Assembly: GCF_002115785.1 (NCBI RefSeq)
Contig: NZ_JFJY01000001.1
Location: forward strand, 124,001 to 188,000
Length of the DNA stretch: 64,000 nucleotides
DNA from: Thalassospira sp. MCCC 1A03138
GTDB taxonomy: Bacteria; Pseudomonadota; Alphaproteobacteria; Rhodospirillales; Thalassospiraceae
Reading direction: 5' to 3'
Within the stretch, counting starts at the first letter, position 1. The number at the start of each line of letters is the position of its first letter. The position numbers were made by a program, and so were the translations under genes. Positions 1-9,134 of this stretch are shown here, one piece after another. The notes beneath the pieces are model-generated. The model saw nothing but the letters and a program-made list of their open reading frames with translations, did not search any database and had not been told where the DNA came from.

Positions 1-321
1 CGTACTGACCCAGGTGATCGCACCCAGCGCGATAATGATCGCAAGCGGGGCCGACCAGATGACAATTTCCAGCTTGGTGGAATGGTGCCATTCAGGATCG
101 TACTCTGCATCCTTATTGGATTGACGATATTTCCAGGCAAAGAACACTGTCAGCGCCATCACCGGAAGGATGATGATCAGCATCAGGATCGTGGAAACAA
201 CGATAAGGTCGGCTTGCTGTGACGCAATATCGCCAGACGGATCCATCACGACCAGATTACATCCGGTCAGTAACGTGAACACAGAAGCAATTGCGACGCC
301 GCGTGCAAGTTTTGAGAGCAT
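1..321 (-). CDS. cyoA: Cytochrome o ubiquinol oxidase subunit II, N-terminal part
   Basis: Partial gene cut by the left edge; 107 codons are visible from the ATG at 321 downwards. CyoA is the membrane-anchored subunit II of the proton-pumping ubiquinol oxidase of the inner membrane. The visible part has a basic N-terminus, a hydrophobic stretch ending in a lipobox (LLTGC, Cys about residue 21), a first membrane helix, the segment FAWKYRQSNKDAEYDPEW, which closely follows E. coli CyoA, and a second membrane helix. The rest of the cyo operon should lie to the left. Only a weak AGAAG precedes the start. Identification by recalled similarity to CyoA; very likely. Confidence 0.93.
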   Translation of the reverse strand, partial: MLSKLARGVAIASVFTLLTGCNLVVMDPSGDIASQQADLIVVSTILMLIIILPVMALTVFFAWKYRQSNKDAEYDPEWHHSTKLEIVIWSAPLAIIIALGAITWVST

Positions 322-734
322 GCGCTTCTACTTTGTCAGTCTCTGGAAGATGTTCTCACAAACAACCATATGCTTGCGAGCCGCATAACCAGCCCACCGG
401 ACCGGCACACGTCGTACCCCAACCGTAGCGGCATATAGGAATTAAAATTCCAAACTTCCACGGAAGAGACACAAATTTGGCGAACTTTTTTCTTAAAGAT
501 CACCAGCAGAAAATTTCGCTCACTAGCTATAGCTGCGCCGCAACAATGTCAAGCAGGCCGCCAAACATCGGTTGGTGTTTATGACAATTATCAAAAAGCT
601 GTAAACCATGCGTTGTGCAACGCAACACAATAATTGACACTGACGTTTGCAATTCACATGTCTATAATTAGACTCGATCCAATCAAGATGGGTCCAATGA
701 GAAGCAATGAAGTCAGATAATTAGGGAGACAGGC
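322..734. other. Divergent intergenic region, cyoA / MFS transporter
   Basis: A 413-bp gap that must hold the cyoA promoter (leftward) and the MFS promoter (rightward). I see no convincing gene. It contains a short palindrome GGAATT-AA-AATTCC at 438-451 and a stronger inverted repeat at 609-624 (listed separately). TTGACA at 634-639 and TATAAT at 663-668 are present, but 23 bp apart, too far for a normal sigma-70 promoter. Confidence 0.6.
609..624. promoter_or_regulatory. Inverted repeat, possible operator before MFS gene
   Basis: TGCGTTG-TG-CAACGCA: perfect 7-bp arms around a 2-bp spacer, about 110 bp upstream of the MFS start. No T-run follows, so it looks like an operator rather than a terminator. 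The regulator is unknown. Confidence 0.35.
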
Positions 735-2075
735 GTGAACCAACCCACTCATACCTTAGCGACCTCCACCTCCTCGGGACTGGAACGCGACGCACGCCAA
801 CACTCGGCTGGCACAGTCAACGACCCCGGACAGATCGCGCTTGGCGTGATTATCGGCCGGTCATCGGAGTTTTTCGATTTCTTCGTTTATTGCATCGCCT
901 CTGTGCTGGTGTTCCCCCAACTCCTGTTCCCCGGCGAAAGCGCGATCGTCGGCACCATCCATTCCTTCTTTATATTCTCGCTGGCTTTCGTCGCCCGCCC
1001 GATCGGCTCCCTCGTCTTCATGACGGTCGACCGCCGGTATGGCCGCGGCACGAAGCTGACGGTTGCCATGTTCCTGCTGGGCGGTTCAACCGCCGCGATG
1101 GCCTTTTTGCCAAGCTTTGACAGTGCGGGCATGTTTGCGATCTATCTGCTGTGCGTTCTTCGCTTTACGCAGGGGCTGGCACTTGGCGGCGCATGGGATG
1201 GTCTTGCCTCCCTGCTGGCACTCAACGCGCCTGATAATCGCAAGGGCTGGTATGCAATGATGCCCCAGCTCGGTGCGCCGCTTGGCTTCATTCTGGCATC
1301 CTCGCTGTTTGCCTACCTGATCCTGACCCTCTCGTCCGAGGATTTCCTCGCATTCGGCTGGCGCTTTGCCTTCTTTGTAGCCTTTGCAATCAACGTGGTG
1401 GCGCTGTTTGCCCGTCTGCGCCTGGTGGCAACGTCCGAATTCGGAAGCCTGCTTGAAAAGAACGAATTGCAGGCCGTCCGTGTCCGCGACACCATCCGCC
1501 ATAACGGCCGGACAGTGCTTCTTGGCGCGCTTGTACCGCTGGTAAGCTACGCGCTGTTCCATCTGGTCACCGTCTTCGCGCTCAGCTGGGTCGTGCTTTA
1601 TACCCCCGCCAATCCGGGTCAGTTCCTGTTGACCCAGGGTGTTGGTGCGGTGCTTTGCGCGCTTGGCATCATCGCATCAGGCTTCATCGCCGATCAGATC
1701 GGCCGTCGTCGCCTGCTGGGTTACTCGGCTGCCATCATTGCAGCCGGCGCCCTTCTGACCCCGCTTCTTTACGCCTATAACATCATCAATGAAGGCATGA
1801 TCGTTCTGGGCGGTTTTGCGGTTCTGGGTCTGTGCTTTGGTCAGGCGGCCGGCACACTGGCATCGAACTTCAAACGTGAATATCGCTATACCGGTTCTGC
1901 CCTGACATCCGATCTTGCATGGTTGCTCGGCGCCGGCTTCGCACCGCTGATTGCCCTTCTGCTCTGCGTGGCTTATGGCCCAATTGGCGTTGGGGCGTAT
2001 CTGCTTTCGGGGGCGGCGGTCACTCTGCTCGTCCTGCATTTCAACAAGCAGTTCGGACAGAAAAACACCGACTGA
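735..2075 (+). CDS. MFS transporter, metabolite:H+ symporter type
   Basis: A 446-residue inner-membrane carrier with about 12 hydrophobic segments, typical MFS length. After a hydrophilic N-terminal tail of about 35 residues comes EFFDFFVYCIASVLVFPQLL, the hallmark of the metabolite:H+ symporter branch (ProP/KgtP/ShiA-like). The loop after helix 2 (FMTVDRRYGRGTKL) resembles MFS motif A, RPIGSLVF precedes it, and RFTQGLALGGAWDG lies about residue 140. Substrate is probably an organic acid, aromatic acid or osmolyte; the sequence does not say which. The GTG start at 735 has AGGGAG at 723-728. It stands alone, ending in the terminator at 2101-2135. Confidence 0.85.
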   Translation: MNQPTHTLATSTSSGLERDARQHSAGTVNDPGQIALGVIIGRSSEFFDFFVYCIASVLVFPQLLFPGESAIVGTIHSFFIFSLAFVARPIGSLVFMTVDRRYGRGTKLTVAMFLLGGSTAAMAFLPSFDSAGMFAIYLLCVLRFTQGLALGGAWDGLASLLALNAPDNRKGWYAMMPQLGAPLGFILASSLFAYLILTLSSEDFLAFGWRFAFFVAFAINVVALFARLRLVATSEFGSLLEKNELQAVRVRDTIRHNGRTVLLGALVPLVSYALFHLVTVFALSWVVLYTPANPGQFLLTQGVGAVLCALGIIASGFIADQIGRRRLLGYSAAIIAAGALLTPLLYAYNIINEGMIVLGGFAVLGLCFGQAAGTLASNFKREYRYTGSALTSDLAWLLGAGFAPLIALLLCVAYGPIGVGAYLLSGAAVTLLVLHFNKQFGQKNTD

Positions 2076-2100
2076 TTGATCTTTCCCGATGTGAAACGAA

Positions 2101-2135
2101 ACACCCCCGGCAGTCGTCTACCGGGGGTGTTTTTG
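2101..2135 (+). terminator. Rho-independent terminator of the MFS gene
   Basis: Hairpin ACACCCCCGG, 10-nt loop, CCGGGGGTGT, followed by TTTTTG. It sits between the convergent MFS gene and a GST gene. Confidence 0.85.
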
Positions 2136-2149
2136 TTAAAACCGGATTA

Positions 2150-2842
2150 TCAGATGTAATTCGACGGGAACAGTGCACGTTTGGCAACGTCATCCATTTC
2201 CGATTTGAAGGCATGGTCACAGCCAACCTTGCGTGCCCTCTCCACCGCAGGGCGGGTACAGATGCCCTGATACCATTTTTTCAGGTTCGGATAGGGATCA
2301 AGCGGGGCATCATTTTTCATGACGAATGCCGCACGTTCGATCCAGCCCCAAAGCGACATATCGGCAATGGTGTAACTGTCACCGACAACAAATTCGCGCT
2401 GGGCCAAGTGATCATCCATCACCTTGTAATGGCGTTCGATTTCCTTGCGATAGCGGTTCACACCGTAATCGTTGCCCGCCGGTGCCACATGCTGAAAATG
2501 CACCGCCTGCCCGGAAAACGGGCCAAAGCCCGATGCAATGAACATCAACCACGACAGCAATTCACCGCGATCTTCCGCCGTACCAAGGAACTTTCCGGTC
2601 TTTTCAGCCAGATAAATCAGGATGGCATTCGAATCAAAAACGCGGGTTTCCTTTCCACCCGCCCCATCGGTGTCAACAATCGCCGGGACCTTGCCATTCG
2701 GGTTGATTGCCAGGAATTCCGGGCTGTGCTGTTCGCCCTTTTTGGTGTCAACCGGATGGATTTCATAAGGCAAACCAGATTCTTCAAGGAAAAGCGAAAT
2801 CTTGGCCGGGTTCGGGGTTGGGTGGAAGTAAAAGCGGATCAT
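2150..2842 (-). CDS. Glutathione S-transferase family protein
   Basis: A 230-residue cytosolic GST-fold protein. The N-terminal thioredoxin-like domain has FHPTPNPAKISLFLEE and the glutathione-binding stretch GKVPAIVD; the C-terminal all-helical domain has YTIADMSLWGW. The frame extends upstream to a TTG, but the ATG at 2842, preceded by AGGAG, aligns with the start of the divergent paralogue and is preferred. Substrate unknown; this subfamily includes disulfide reductases and dehalogenase-like members. About 150 bp separates it from the paralogous gene at 2994. Confidence 0.85.
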   Translation of the reverse strand: MIRFYFHPTPNPAKISLFLEESGLPYEIHPVDTKKGEQHSPEFLAINPNGKVPAIVDTDGAGGKETRVFDSNAILIYLAEKTGKFLGTAEDRGELLSWLMFIASGFGPFSGQAVHFQHVAPAGNDYGVNRYRKEIERHYKVMDDHLAQREFVVGDSYTIADMSLWGWIERAAFVMKNDAPLDPYPNLKKWYQGICTRPAVERARKVGCDHAFKSEMDDVAKRALFPSNYI

Positions 2843-2993
2843 CGAGGTCTCCTGATAAGGAGGCAAAACCGTGTTTTTCGCCTGCCCTTGAATTATGGAA
2901 CGATCAGTTTAAATTGACGTATCAGAAACGTGTTGGCAAGGTCATAGTTTGAGATGAGCCACACATCATGAAAGTCAAAGGAGGCTTCGCCCC

Positions 2994-3707
2994 ATGATTG
3001 ATCTTTATTACTGGCCAACCCCGAACGGCCACAAAATCACGCTTTTCCTTGAAGAGGCTGGACTTGAATACAAAATCCACCCGGTCAATATCGGTGCCGG
3101 GGATCAGTTCAAACCGGAATTCCTGGCCTTTTCACCCAATAACCGCATGCCTGCGATCATTGATCAGAACCCGGCAGATGGCGGTGATCCGATCACGGTT
3201 TTTGAATCCGGTGCGATCCTGCAATATCTGGCTGAAAAAACCGGCAAATTCCTACCGACCGATGTGCGGGGCAAGAAAACCGTGATGGAATGGCTGTTCT
3301 GGCAGATGGGCGGACTTGGCCCGATGGCCGGCCAGAACCATCATTTCAGCGGTTATGCGCCGGAAAAAATCCCCTATGCCATCACGCGTTATGTCAACGA
3401 AACCAATCGCCTTTATGGTGTGCTGAACAAGCGCCTTGAGGGTCGCACTTTTATCGCTGGTATCGCTGGTGACGATTATTCGATTGCCGATATGGCCTGT
3501 TATCCGTGGATCGTCAGCCATGAAAAACAGCAGCAGGACCTGAATGATTTCCCCAATCTGAAACGCTGGTTTGAAAACATCAAAGCCCGTCCGGCAACCA
3601 TCGCGGCCTATAAAGCCGGCGAAGGTCTTCGCAAGGAAGACGGACTGAGCGAGGAAGACAAGAAAGTCCTGTTTGGCCAGACGGCAAAAACCGGCAAAAA
3701 CGCCTGA
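2994..3707 (+). CDS. yfcG: YfcG-type GST, disulfide-bond oxidoreductase
   Basis: A 237-residue Nu-class GST. From recall it matches E. coli YfcG nearly throughout: TPNGHKITLFLEEAGL near the N-terminus, the PNNRMPAI glutathione-binding stretch, FESGAILQYLAEKTG, then WQMGGLGPMAGQNHHF and YSIADMACYPW. YfcG has glutathione-dependent disulfide reductase activity in the cytosol; the same role is inferred here. The C-terminus is about 20 residues longer than E. coli YfcG and highly charged. AAAGGAGG precedes the ATG. It is divergent from a second GST sharing its N-terminal pattern. Confidence 0.88.
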   Translation: MIDLYYWPTPNGHKITLFLEEAGLEYKIHPVNIGAGDQFKPEFLAFSPNNRMPAIIDQNPADGGDPITVFESGAILQYLAEKTGKFLPTDVRGKKTVMEWLFWQMGGLGPMAGQNHHFSGYAPEKIPYAITRYVNETNRLYGVLNKRLEGRTFIAGIAGDDYSIADMACYPWIVSHEKQQQDLNDFPNLKRWFENIKARPATIAAYKAGEGLRKEDGLSEEDKKVLFGQTAKTGKNA

Positions 3708-3725
3708 TCCCAACATCATCCATCT

Positions 3726-3757
3726 GCATCCCCCGTCCATTAAAGGGCGGGGGATGC
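3726..3757. repeat. Stem-loop after yfcG, without T-run
   Basis: GCATCCCCCG and CGGGGGATGC form perfect 10-bp arms around 12 nt. No U-tract follows on either strand, so it may be a REP-like palindrome or mRNA-stabilising hairpin rather than a classical terminator. Confidence 0.5.
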
Positions 3758-3935
3758 AAGGGTAATGGCGAATTCGACGTAATTGACTTACGATCGAACA
3801 CACCTTTAAACTGATCCGCAAATCATTGAAAACGTAAGCATTCACATTAGCCAACGCACTATCCGTCAGATCAGGTCGGAGGGAGCGTTTGTGACTCTCT
3901 GTCCGATGGCACGAACAAACATTGATGGAGGGCTC

Positions 3936-5090
3936 ATGCTTCCCCGCCTTTGTCTGCTGATTTCCGGTCTTTTGCTGATGGCATCCTGTGCGGTGCCCCC
4001 AGATTCCCCGCGCTTTGAACCTTCCACGGGTCTTCCACCCTTTGAGCAGGACAGTTTTGCGGACTATGTGCGCGAAAACCGCGCGTGGATTTCCAAACGC
4101 CGCGCCTTCATCAGCGACGACCACGATCTTGAAGTCGATATGAATGCGCCCTTTGAAATGCGCCCGAAAACCACACCAAGGCGCGGCATTCTGTTTGTGC
4201 ACGGGCTTGGTTCCAGCCCGTGGTATTTCATTGATATCGCAAATGCCATGGCAAAGGATGGATGGATTGTCCGGTCAATCCTTTTGCCCGGCCACGGGAC
4301 GAAATCCGCCGACCTGATGCTACCGGATCTGGAGGATTGGGAGAAAACGGTTGCCCATCATGCAAAGCTGCTCAAAAGCGAGGTTGATGAAGTCTGGCTG
4401 GGCGGGTTTTCAACCGGTGGAAATCTGATAACCAGCTATGCCACGCATGATCCCGACGTAAACGGTCTTCTGCTGTTTTCGCCCGGATTTTATCCGTCAA
4501 ACGGGTATCTGTTTCTCACGCCGGTAATTTCATATCTATGGGACTGGGTTGATATCGATACCGAAGATAATATTCCCAATTACCAATCCCTGCCGTCGCA
4601 CGGGGCCAGCCTGTATTATCAAACCGTCGGCAGGGTACAGGACGATCTGACCCGCGCGGATTTTAACCGCCCGGTGCTGATCACGATGAGCCAGCATGAC
4701 AGCGTCCTCGATCCCACTGCCACACTTGAAGCCTTCCAAAGCCGCTTCACCAATCCCCGGTCGCGTTTTGTCTGGTACGGCGAAACACCGCCAAACCTTG
4801 ACGCCCCCCGTGTGACCGTGCTTTCCAGTAATCTGCTTGATGACCGCATAAGCACCTTTTCCCACATGAACGTGCTGTTTGCGCCAGATAACCCCTATTA
4901 TGGCAGGCGTGGCAGTCACATCATTTTTGAAAACGGCCAGGAAGACATTCCCCTGCCAGAGGATTCAGAAACATTGTGGTTCGGGGCATGGGGCCAGATA
5001 ACGCCGGGCAAATATCACGCCCGCCTGACATGGAACCCCTATTTCAACAACCTGCTTGCCGATATCCGCACGGTTACCAGCCAGCCATGA
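3936..5090 (+). CDS. Alpha/beta-hydrolase lipoprotein
   Basis: A 384-residue predicted lipoprotein esterase/lipase-like hydrolase. From the ATG at 3936 the signal peptide is short with lipobox LMASC. The hydrolase domain has the HGLGSSPW oxyanion-side motif, the nucleophile elbow GGFSTGG (Ser159), a later HDSVLDP that can supply the acid, and FSHMNVL that can supply the His. An in-frame GTG at 3891 has a well-spaced GGAGGGAG and would add 15 residues; I prefer the ATG because it gives a normal lipoprotein leader, though its GGAGGG is only 3 nt away. Substrate unknown. Monocistronic by position. Confidence 0.72.
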   Translation: MLPRLCLLISGLLLMASCAVPPDSPRFEPSTGLPPFEQDSFADYVRENRAWISKRRAFISDDHDLEVDMNAPFEMRPKTTPRRGILFVHGLGSSPWYFIDIANAMAKDGWIVRSILLPGHGTKSADLMLPDLEDWEKTVAHHAKLLKSEVDEVWLGGFSTGGNLITSYATHDPDVNGLLLFSPGFYPSNGYLFLTPVISYLWDWVDIDTEDNIPNYQSLPSHGASLYYQTVGRVQDDLTRADFNRPVLITMSQHDSVLDPTATLEAFQSRFTNPRSRFVWYGETPPNLDAPRVTVLSSNLLDDRISTFSHMNVLFAPDNPYYGRRGSHIIFENGQEDIPLPEDSETLWFGAWGQITPGKYHARLTWNPYFNNLLADIRTVTSQP

Positions 5091-5215
5091 TCCTTGTCCT
5101 TGTCGCCATGCCCAGCCCTCATGCGCCGGCATGGCGATGACATCGTCACAGCGTTGATCCAGTATAGATCCCACCTAAGCATTTTCATTATTGCCTCATA
5201 TCTCAAAACCCGATA

Positions 5216-5239
5216 AATGTTATGTTATAACATAACATT
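5216..5239. promoter_or_regulatory. Zur-type operator, perfect 24-bp palindrome
   Basis: Half site AATGTTATGTTA is followed directly by its exact reverse complement, centred between 5227 and 5228 and ending 14 bp before the start codon at 5254. It matches the GTTATNNNATAAC style of proteobacterial Zur boxes, and the downstream gene is a zinc-chaperone GTPase, the usual Zur target. Site type is inferred from pattern plus context. Confidence 0.82.
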
Positions 5240-5253
5240 CAAAAGGAACCGCT

Positions 5254-6480
5254 ATGAAACGCCTTCCTGTTACGGTTCTGTCCGGGTTTCTTGGTGCGGG
5301 CAAAACCACCCTGCTTAATCATGTGCTGAACAATCGTGCCGGACTGAAAGTCGCCGTAATCGTCAATGATATGAGCGAGGTCAATATCGACGCCGACCTG
5401 ATCCGTGATGGCGGGGCAGCACTTTCGGCCATGGATGAAAAGCTGGTCGAAATGACCAATGGCTGCATCTGCTGCACGCTACGTGACGATCTTTTGATCG
5501 AGGTCCGCCGTCTGGCCGAAGAGGGCCGGTTTGACTATCTGCTGATCGAATCAACCGGCATATCCGAACCGCTACCAGTCGCCGCGACATTCGATTTTCG
5601 CGATGAAACCGGCCAGTCTCTTGGCGATATTGCCCGACTTGACACCATGGTGACGGTTGTTGATGCTGCGCGCATGATTGCCGATTACAGCAGCACCGAT
5701 TTCCTTAATGACCGGGGCGAAAGCCTTGGCGACGATGATGACCGCAGCATCGTCGATCTTCTGGTCGATCAGATCGAATTTGCCGATGTGATTGTGCTGA
5801 ACAAACTTGACCTGATTGGTGCAGACGAACGCAAAATCGTGCTTGGCATCATTCGCGCGCTCAATGCCGATGCCAAAATCATCGAAACGGATCATGGCCA
5901 GGTTGATCCGCGTGACATCCTGAATACCGGCCTGTTTGATTTCGACCGTGCACAGGATCACCCGCTTTGGGCCAAGGAACTATATGGCTTTGCTGACCAT
6001 CTGCCCGAAACCGAAGAGTACGGCATCAAAAGCTTTACCTTCCGCACCCCCTTGCCGTTTCACCCCAAACGATTTTACGATTTCATCCATTCCGAATGGC
6101 CGGGCATCGTGCGCGCCAAGGGGCATTTCTGGATTGCCACCCGCCCGAACTGGGTTGGCGAAATCAGTCAGGCCGGGGCTGCGGTAAAGCACGAGGCCCT
6201 TGGCACATGGTGGTGCGCCGTACCGCGTGATCGCTGGCCCGACAACAATGACTGGCGCGATAAAGTTTTATCAAACTGGGATCCGACCTTTGGCGACCGT
6301 CAGCAGGAAATCGTCTTTATCGGCCTTGCCGATCAGATGAACGAAGCCGCCCTGCGCGCACGTCTTGCAGACTGCCTGATAGACGAGGACGAGGCGATTA
6401 ATGCCGGAAAATTCGAACCCGCCCGCTATAAATCCCTGCCCGATCCCTTCCCGGTTTGGGGCCGCAAAGCCGGAGCATAA
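5254..6480 (+). CDS. CobW/COG0523 GTPase, zinc metallochaperone (ZigA/YciC type)
   Basis: A 408-residue G3E-family GTPase of the COG0523 group, thought to deliver zinc to client enzymes under zinc limitation. Walker [10 protein letters not shown] is at residues 10-18, the metal-binding CxCC motif at C71-I-C73-C74, [12 protein letters not shown] gives switch/Walker B features, and NKLD is at 183-186. The C-terminal CobW_C domain starts near residue 260 with [23 protein letters not shown] precedes the ATG. The perfect Zur-type palindrome in the leader argues for repression when zinc is plentiful and for a zinc rather than cobalt role. No other zinc-uptake gene is adjacent. It ends just before a terminator shared with the convergent chemoreceptor. 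Confidence 0.9.
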   Translation: MKRLPVTVLSGFLGAGKTTLLNHVLNNRAGLKVAVIVNDMSEVNIDADLIRDGGAALSAMDEKLVEMTNGCICCTLRDDLLIEVRRLAEEGRFDYLLIESTGISEPLPVAATFDFRDETGQSLGDIARLDTMVTVVDAARMIADYSSTDFLNDRGESLGDDDDRSIVDLLVDQIEFADVIVLNKLDLIGADERKIVLGIIRALNADAKIIETDHGQVDPRDILNTGLFDFDRAQDHPLWAKELYGFADHLPETEEYGIKSFTFRTPLPFHPKRFYDFIHSEWPGIVRAKGHFWIATRPNWVGEISQAGAAVKHEALGTWWCAVPRDRWPDNNDWRDKVLSNWDPTFGDRQQEIVFIGLADQMNEAALRARLADCLIDEDEAINAGKFEPARYKSLPDPFPVWGRKAGA

Positions 6481-6513
6481 AAAAGCCGCCAGCCTCGTTA
6501 AAAGGCTGGCGGC
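6478..6513 (-). terminator. Terminator between COG0523 gene and chemoreceptor
   Basis: GCCGCCAGCC (6485-6494) pairs with GGCTGGCGGC (6504-6513). On the minus strand a run of T follows, making it a strong terminator for the chemoreceptor gene; it may also stop the rightward gene. Confidence 0.82.
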
Positions 6514-6539
6514 GTCAATGACCTTTGCGAACCCGCAAC

Positions 6540-8231
6540 TTAGGCGCTGCGAACCTCGGTCAGGAAGGCTTCGACGGCATCGTTCAGAACCGCCGCCTGA
6601 CGCCCAAGACCTTCGGCAAGGCCAAGCACCTCGTTCGAAAGCTTTTCAGCATCATCCGCGGCCGATGAAACGCCCGTGATGTTTTCCGAAACATCACGGG
6701 TGCCATGTGCGGCCTGTTCGACATTGCGTGCGATTTCCTGGGTTGCGGCACCCTGTTCTTCAACGGCGGCTGCAATCGTGGTTGTCGCACCGTCAAGACG
6801 GCGGATGGTTTCGGCGATCTCGGCGATTGCCGTCACTGCGTTGGATGTCGCAACCTGAATATCACCGACCTGGGATCGGATATCCTCGGTTGCGCGTGCG
6901 GTCTGGTTGGCAAGGTTCTTGACCTCGTTGGCCACCACGGCAAAGCCTTTGCCCGCATCACCGGCCCGTGCCGCTTCGATGGTCGCGTTAAGCGCCAGAA
7001 GGTTGGTCTGTTCGGCAATATCGGTAATCAGCGAAACGACCTCGCCAATCTGGTTTGCCGCCTCGGCCAGCAGTTCGATCTTCTGGTGGGTGTCTTCGGA
7101 TGTGCGAACCGCACCATTGGCAATGCTGGATGATTGCGCGACCTGATTGCTGATTTCCGCAATCGAGGCACTCAATTCCTCGGCTGCCGATGCAACGGTT
7201 TCCACGTTGCTCGACATTTCCTGCGAAGCCGCGGAAACAATGGTCGAACGCTGTCCGACCTGTTTAGAGGTATCGGTCATCGCATTGGCGGAATGCTGCA
7301 TGTTACCCGATGCCTGAATAACCTGTGCAACCACCTGCCCGACGCTGGCCTCGAAACTGTCGGCCATTTTGCGAAGTGCGGCGCGTTTTTCTTCCTCGGC
7401 AACACGCTCCTGCTCTTCACGCGCTTCGCGCATTTCTTCCATTTCGATTGTTTTCGATTTGAAGATATCCATGGCGCGGGCCAGATCGCCGATCTCGCTT
7501 TTCTGATCGGTATATTTGACGTCGATCTTGTGATCACCCTGCGACAGACGCAGCATGTTTTCCGAAATGGCATAAAGCGGACGGGTAATGCCCCGGCTGA
7601 TCATCAGCGAAACACCGACAACCGCACACAAGACCGCCAATGCCACAAGTCCCATCACCAGCATGCTCTGCATGAAGACGGCATTTACGTCATCAATGTA
7701 GATCCCTGTGGCAACAACCCAGCCCCACGGTTTGAACGCCTTGACGAAGGAAAGCTTCGGGCGAAGCTGATCAGAATTCGGCACCTGATAGGTGTAATCG
7801 ACAAAGCCCTGCCCCTCTTCTTTGGCGACACGGGCGAATTCGCGGTAATGGTGTTTACCCGATCCATCAACCGCATCACTCAGATTCTTGCCAACAAGAT
7901 CCTTCTTGATGTCATGGATCAGAACCACCGGCGTGTAATCAAACACAAAGAAATAGTTGGTTTCATCATACCGAAGGGCCGCCACCGCCGCCTTGGCCGC
8001 ATTTTGCGCCTGTTCGGTGGTCATTTCGCCGGACTGTTCCATTGCATGGAAATGCCCAATCAGGCTGATTGTTGATTCAACCAGATTTTTCGTTTTTGCC
8101 TTACGATCTTCAAGCATATTGCTGCGCAATTCGGTCAGACCGAACGCCCCAACCAGCAGTGCCGCAAGGATCGCCCCCGCGACGATGATCAGCATTCGCG
8201 TGCCGATCTTCATTGAATTCAGATTGAACAT
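6540..8231 (-). CDS. Methyl-accepting chemotaxis protein with sCache_2 sensor
   Basis: A 563-residue inner-membrane chemoreceptor. In order: short cytoplasmic N-terminus, TM1 (about residues 12-35), periplasmic single Cache domain with YFFVFDY and [11 protein letters not shown] signatures, TM2 (about 180-205), HAMP, and a cytoplasmic signalling domain with the conserved hairpin tip ([20 protein letters not shown]) and NEVKNLA. sCache domains usually bind small organic acids. The frame extends to an ATG at 8270, but that would lie inside a 28-bp palindrome; the ATG at 8231 follows GGGGA and reads [12 protein letters not shown], typical of this receptor group. No methyltransferase or CheW gene adjoins it. 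Confidence 0.88.
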   Translation of the reverse strand: MFNLNSMKIGTRMLIIVAGAILAALLVGAFGLTELRSNMLEDRKAKTKNLVESTISLIGHFHAMEQSGEMTTEQAQNAAKAAVAALRYDETNYFFVFDYTPVVLIHDIKKDLVGKNLSDAVDGSGKHHYREFARVAKEEGQGFVDYTYQVPNSDQLRPKLSFVKAFKPWGWVVATGIYIDDVNAVFMQSMLVMGLVALAVLCAVVGVSLMISRGITRPLYAISENMLRLSQGDHKIDVKYTDQKSEIGDLARAMDIFKSKTIEMEEMREAREEQERVAEEEKRAALRKMADSFEASVGQVVAQVIQASGNMQHSANAMTDTSKQVGQRSTIVSAASQEMSSNVETVASAAEELSASIAEISNQVAQSSSIANGAVRTSEDTHQKIELLAEAANQIGEVVSLITDIAEQTNLLALNATIEAARAGDAGKGFAVVANEVKNLANQTARATEDIRSQVGDIQVATSNAVTAIAEIAETIRRLDGATTTIAAAVEEQGAATQEIARNVEQAAHGTRDVSENITGVSSAADDAEKLSNEVLGLAEGLGRQAAVLNDAVEAFLTEVRSA

Positions 8232-8255
8232 TTCCATCCCCATAAGCCAGTGCCT

Positions 8256-8283
8256 AAACGTTGCCAACATGTTGGCAACGTTT
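8256..8283. promoter_or_regulatory. 28-bp perfect palindrome upstream of chemoreceptor
   Basis: Half site AAACGTTGCCAACA is followed immediately by its exact reverse complement, with no loop. It lies 25-52 bp before the preferred chemoreceptor start and lacks a terminator position. An operator is the most likely reading; the protein that binds it is unknown. Confidence 0.6.
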
Positions 8284-8516
8284 TGTTCTTTTCAAGTATC
8301 CCACCACCAGTGCACCGTATTTTACATTTCCAGCAGTGGGAATAATCAGATTATAGCAAGCGCATACAATATCCAGACATGTTTCAGCTGTGATACTAAT
8401 CACTTATGCGGCTATATTTATTGTGGCTTCATACCCGCGTGGTTTCCCTTCCCTTGCGGATAAGCCTTCTGGTCCGATCTATTGGATGTCCAATGGCAGC
8501 AAACAGGGATAAAACC

Positions 8517-9026
8517 ATGACCGATCACACCGGCACCATCTTCAACCCCAATCACCGCACGCGCGTTTTTGCGCTGATTGCGTTCATGGTACTGTGTCTG
8601 ATTATTTCGGCAGCAGGCGGGGCCGTCACGGCAACCAGCGTCCATGACTGGTATCCGACACTGGAAAAGCCGTTTTTCAATCCTCCAAACTGGCTGTTTG
8701 GTCCGGTATGGAGCCTGATTTATTTCCTGATCGCCTTTAGCGGCTGGCGCATCTGGCTTAAACGCGGGATTTACGGGGCAAAGGCCCCCTTTGCCATCTA
8801 CGCCGCCCAACTGACGCTGAACCTTTTGTGGTCGTTTCTGTTTTTCGGGGCGCAGTCACCATTTCTCGGGCTGGTCGATATCATCCCGCTTCTGATCCTG
8901 ATCATCATTAATTGCGCGATGTTCTGGCGGATTGATCGTCTGGCGGGGATGCTTCTGGTGCCCTATGCACTGTGGGTTGGCTTCGCTACATTGCTGAACG
9001 GATCGATTTATTTTCTTAACCCCTGA
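8517..9026 (+). CDS. tspO: TspO/MBR family protein
   Basis: A 169-residue five-helix membrane protein of the TspO/peripheral benzodiazepine receptor family, which binds porphyrins and in Rhodobacter modulates tetrapyrrole-linked gene expression. Diagnostic segments are WYPTLEKPFFNPPNWLFGPVW in the first loop and second helix, LNLLWSFLFF in the middle, and WVGFATLLNGSIYFLN at the C-terminus. The frame is open for 37 more codons upstream, but the ATG at 8517 has AGGGA at good spacing and removes a non-homologous extension. It stands alone. Actual ligand and role in this organism are not visible. Confidence 0.88.
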   Translation: MTDHTGTIFNPNHRTRVFALIAFMVLCLIISAAGGAVTATSVHDWYPTLEKPFFNPPNWLFGPVWSLIYFLIAFSGWRIWLKRGIYGAKAPFAIYAAQLTLNLLWSFLFFGAQSPFLGLVDIIPLLILIIINCAMFWRIDRLAGMLLVPYALWVGFATLLNGSIYFLNP

Positions 9027-9134
9027 AACCAGAGGGCTTTTGATATTCGACCGAAATCCGCCATTGCGAAATGACGGTCGGAATCCTACGTCGGGCACAT
9101 CTTAGCCTGCGTAAAACCGACCGAGGAGGCCCAG

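Noticed and set aside
634-668. TTGACA and TATAAT before the MFS gene as a sigma-70 promoter
   Set aside because: The spacer is 23 bp, well outside the 16-18 bp range, so I do not call a promoter.
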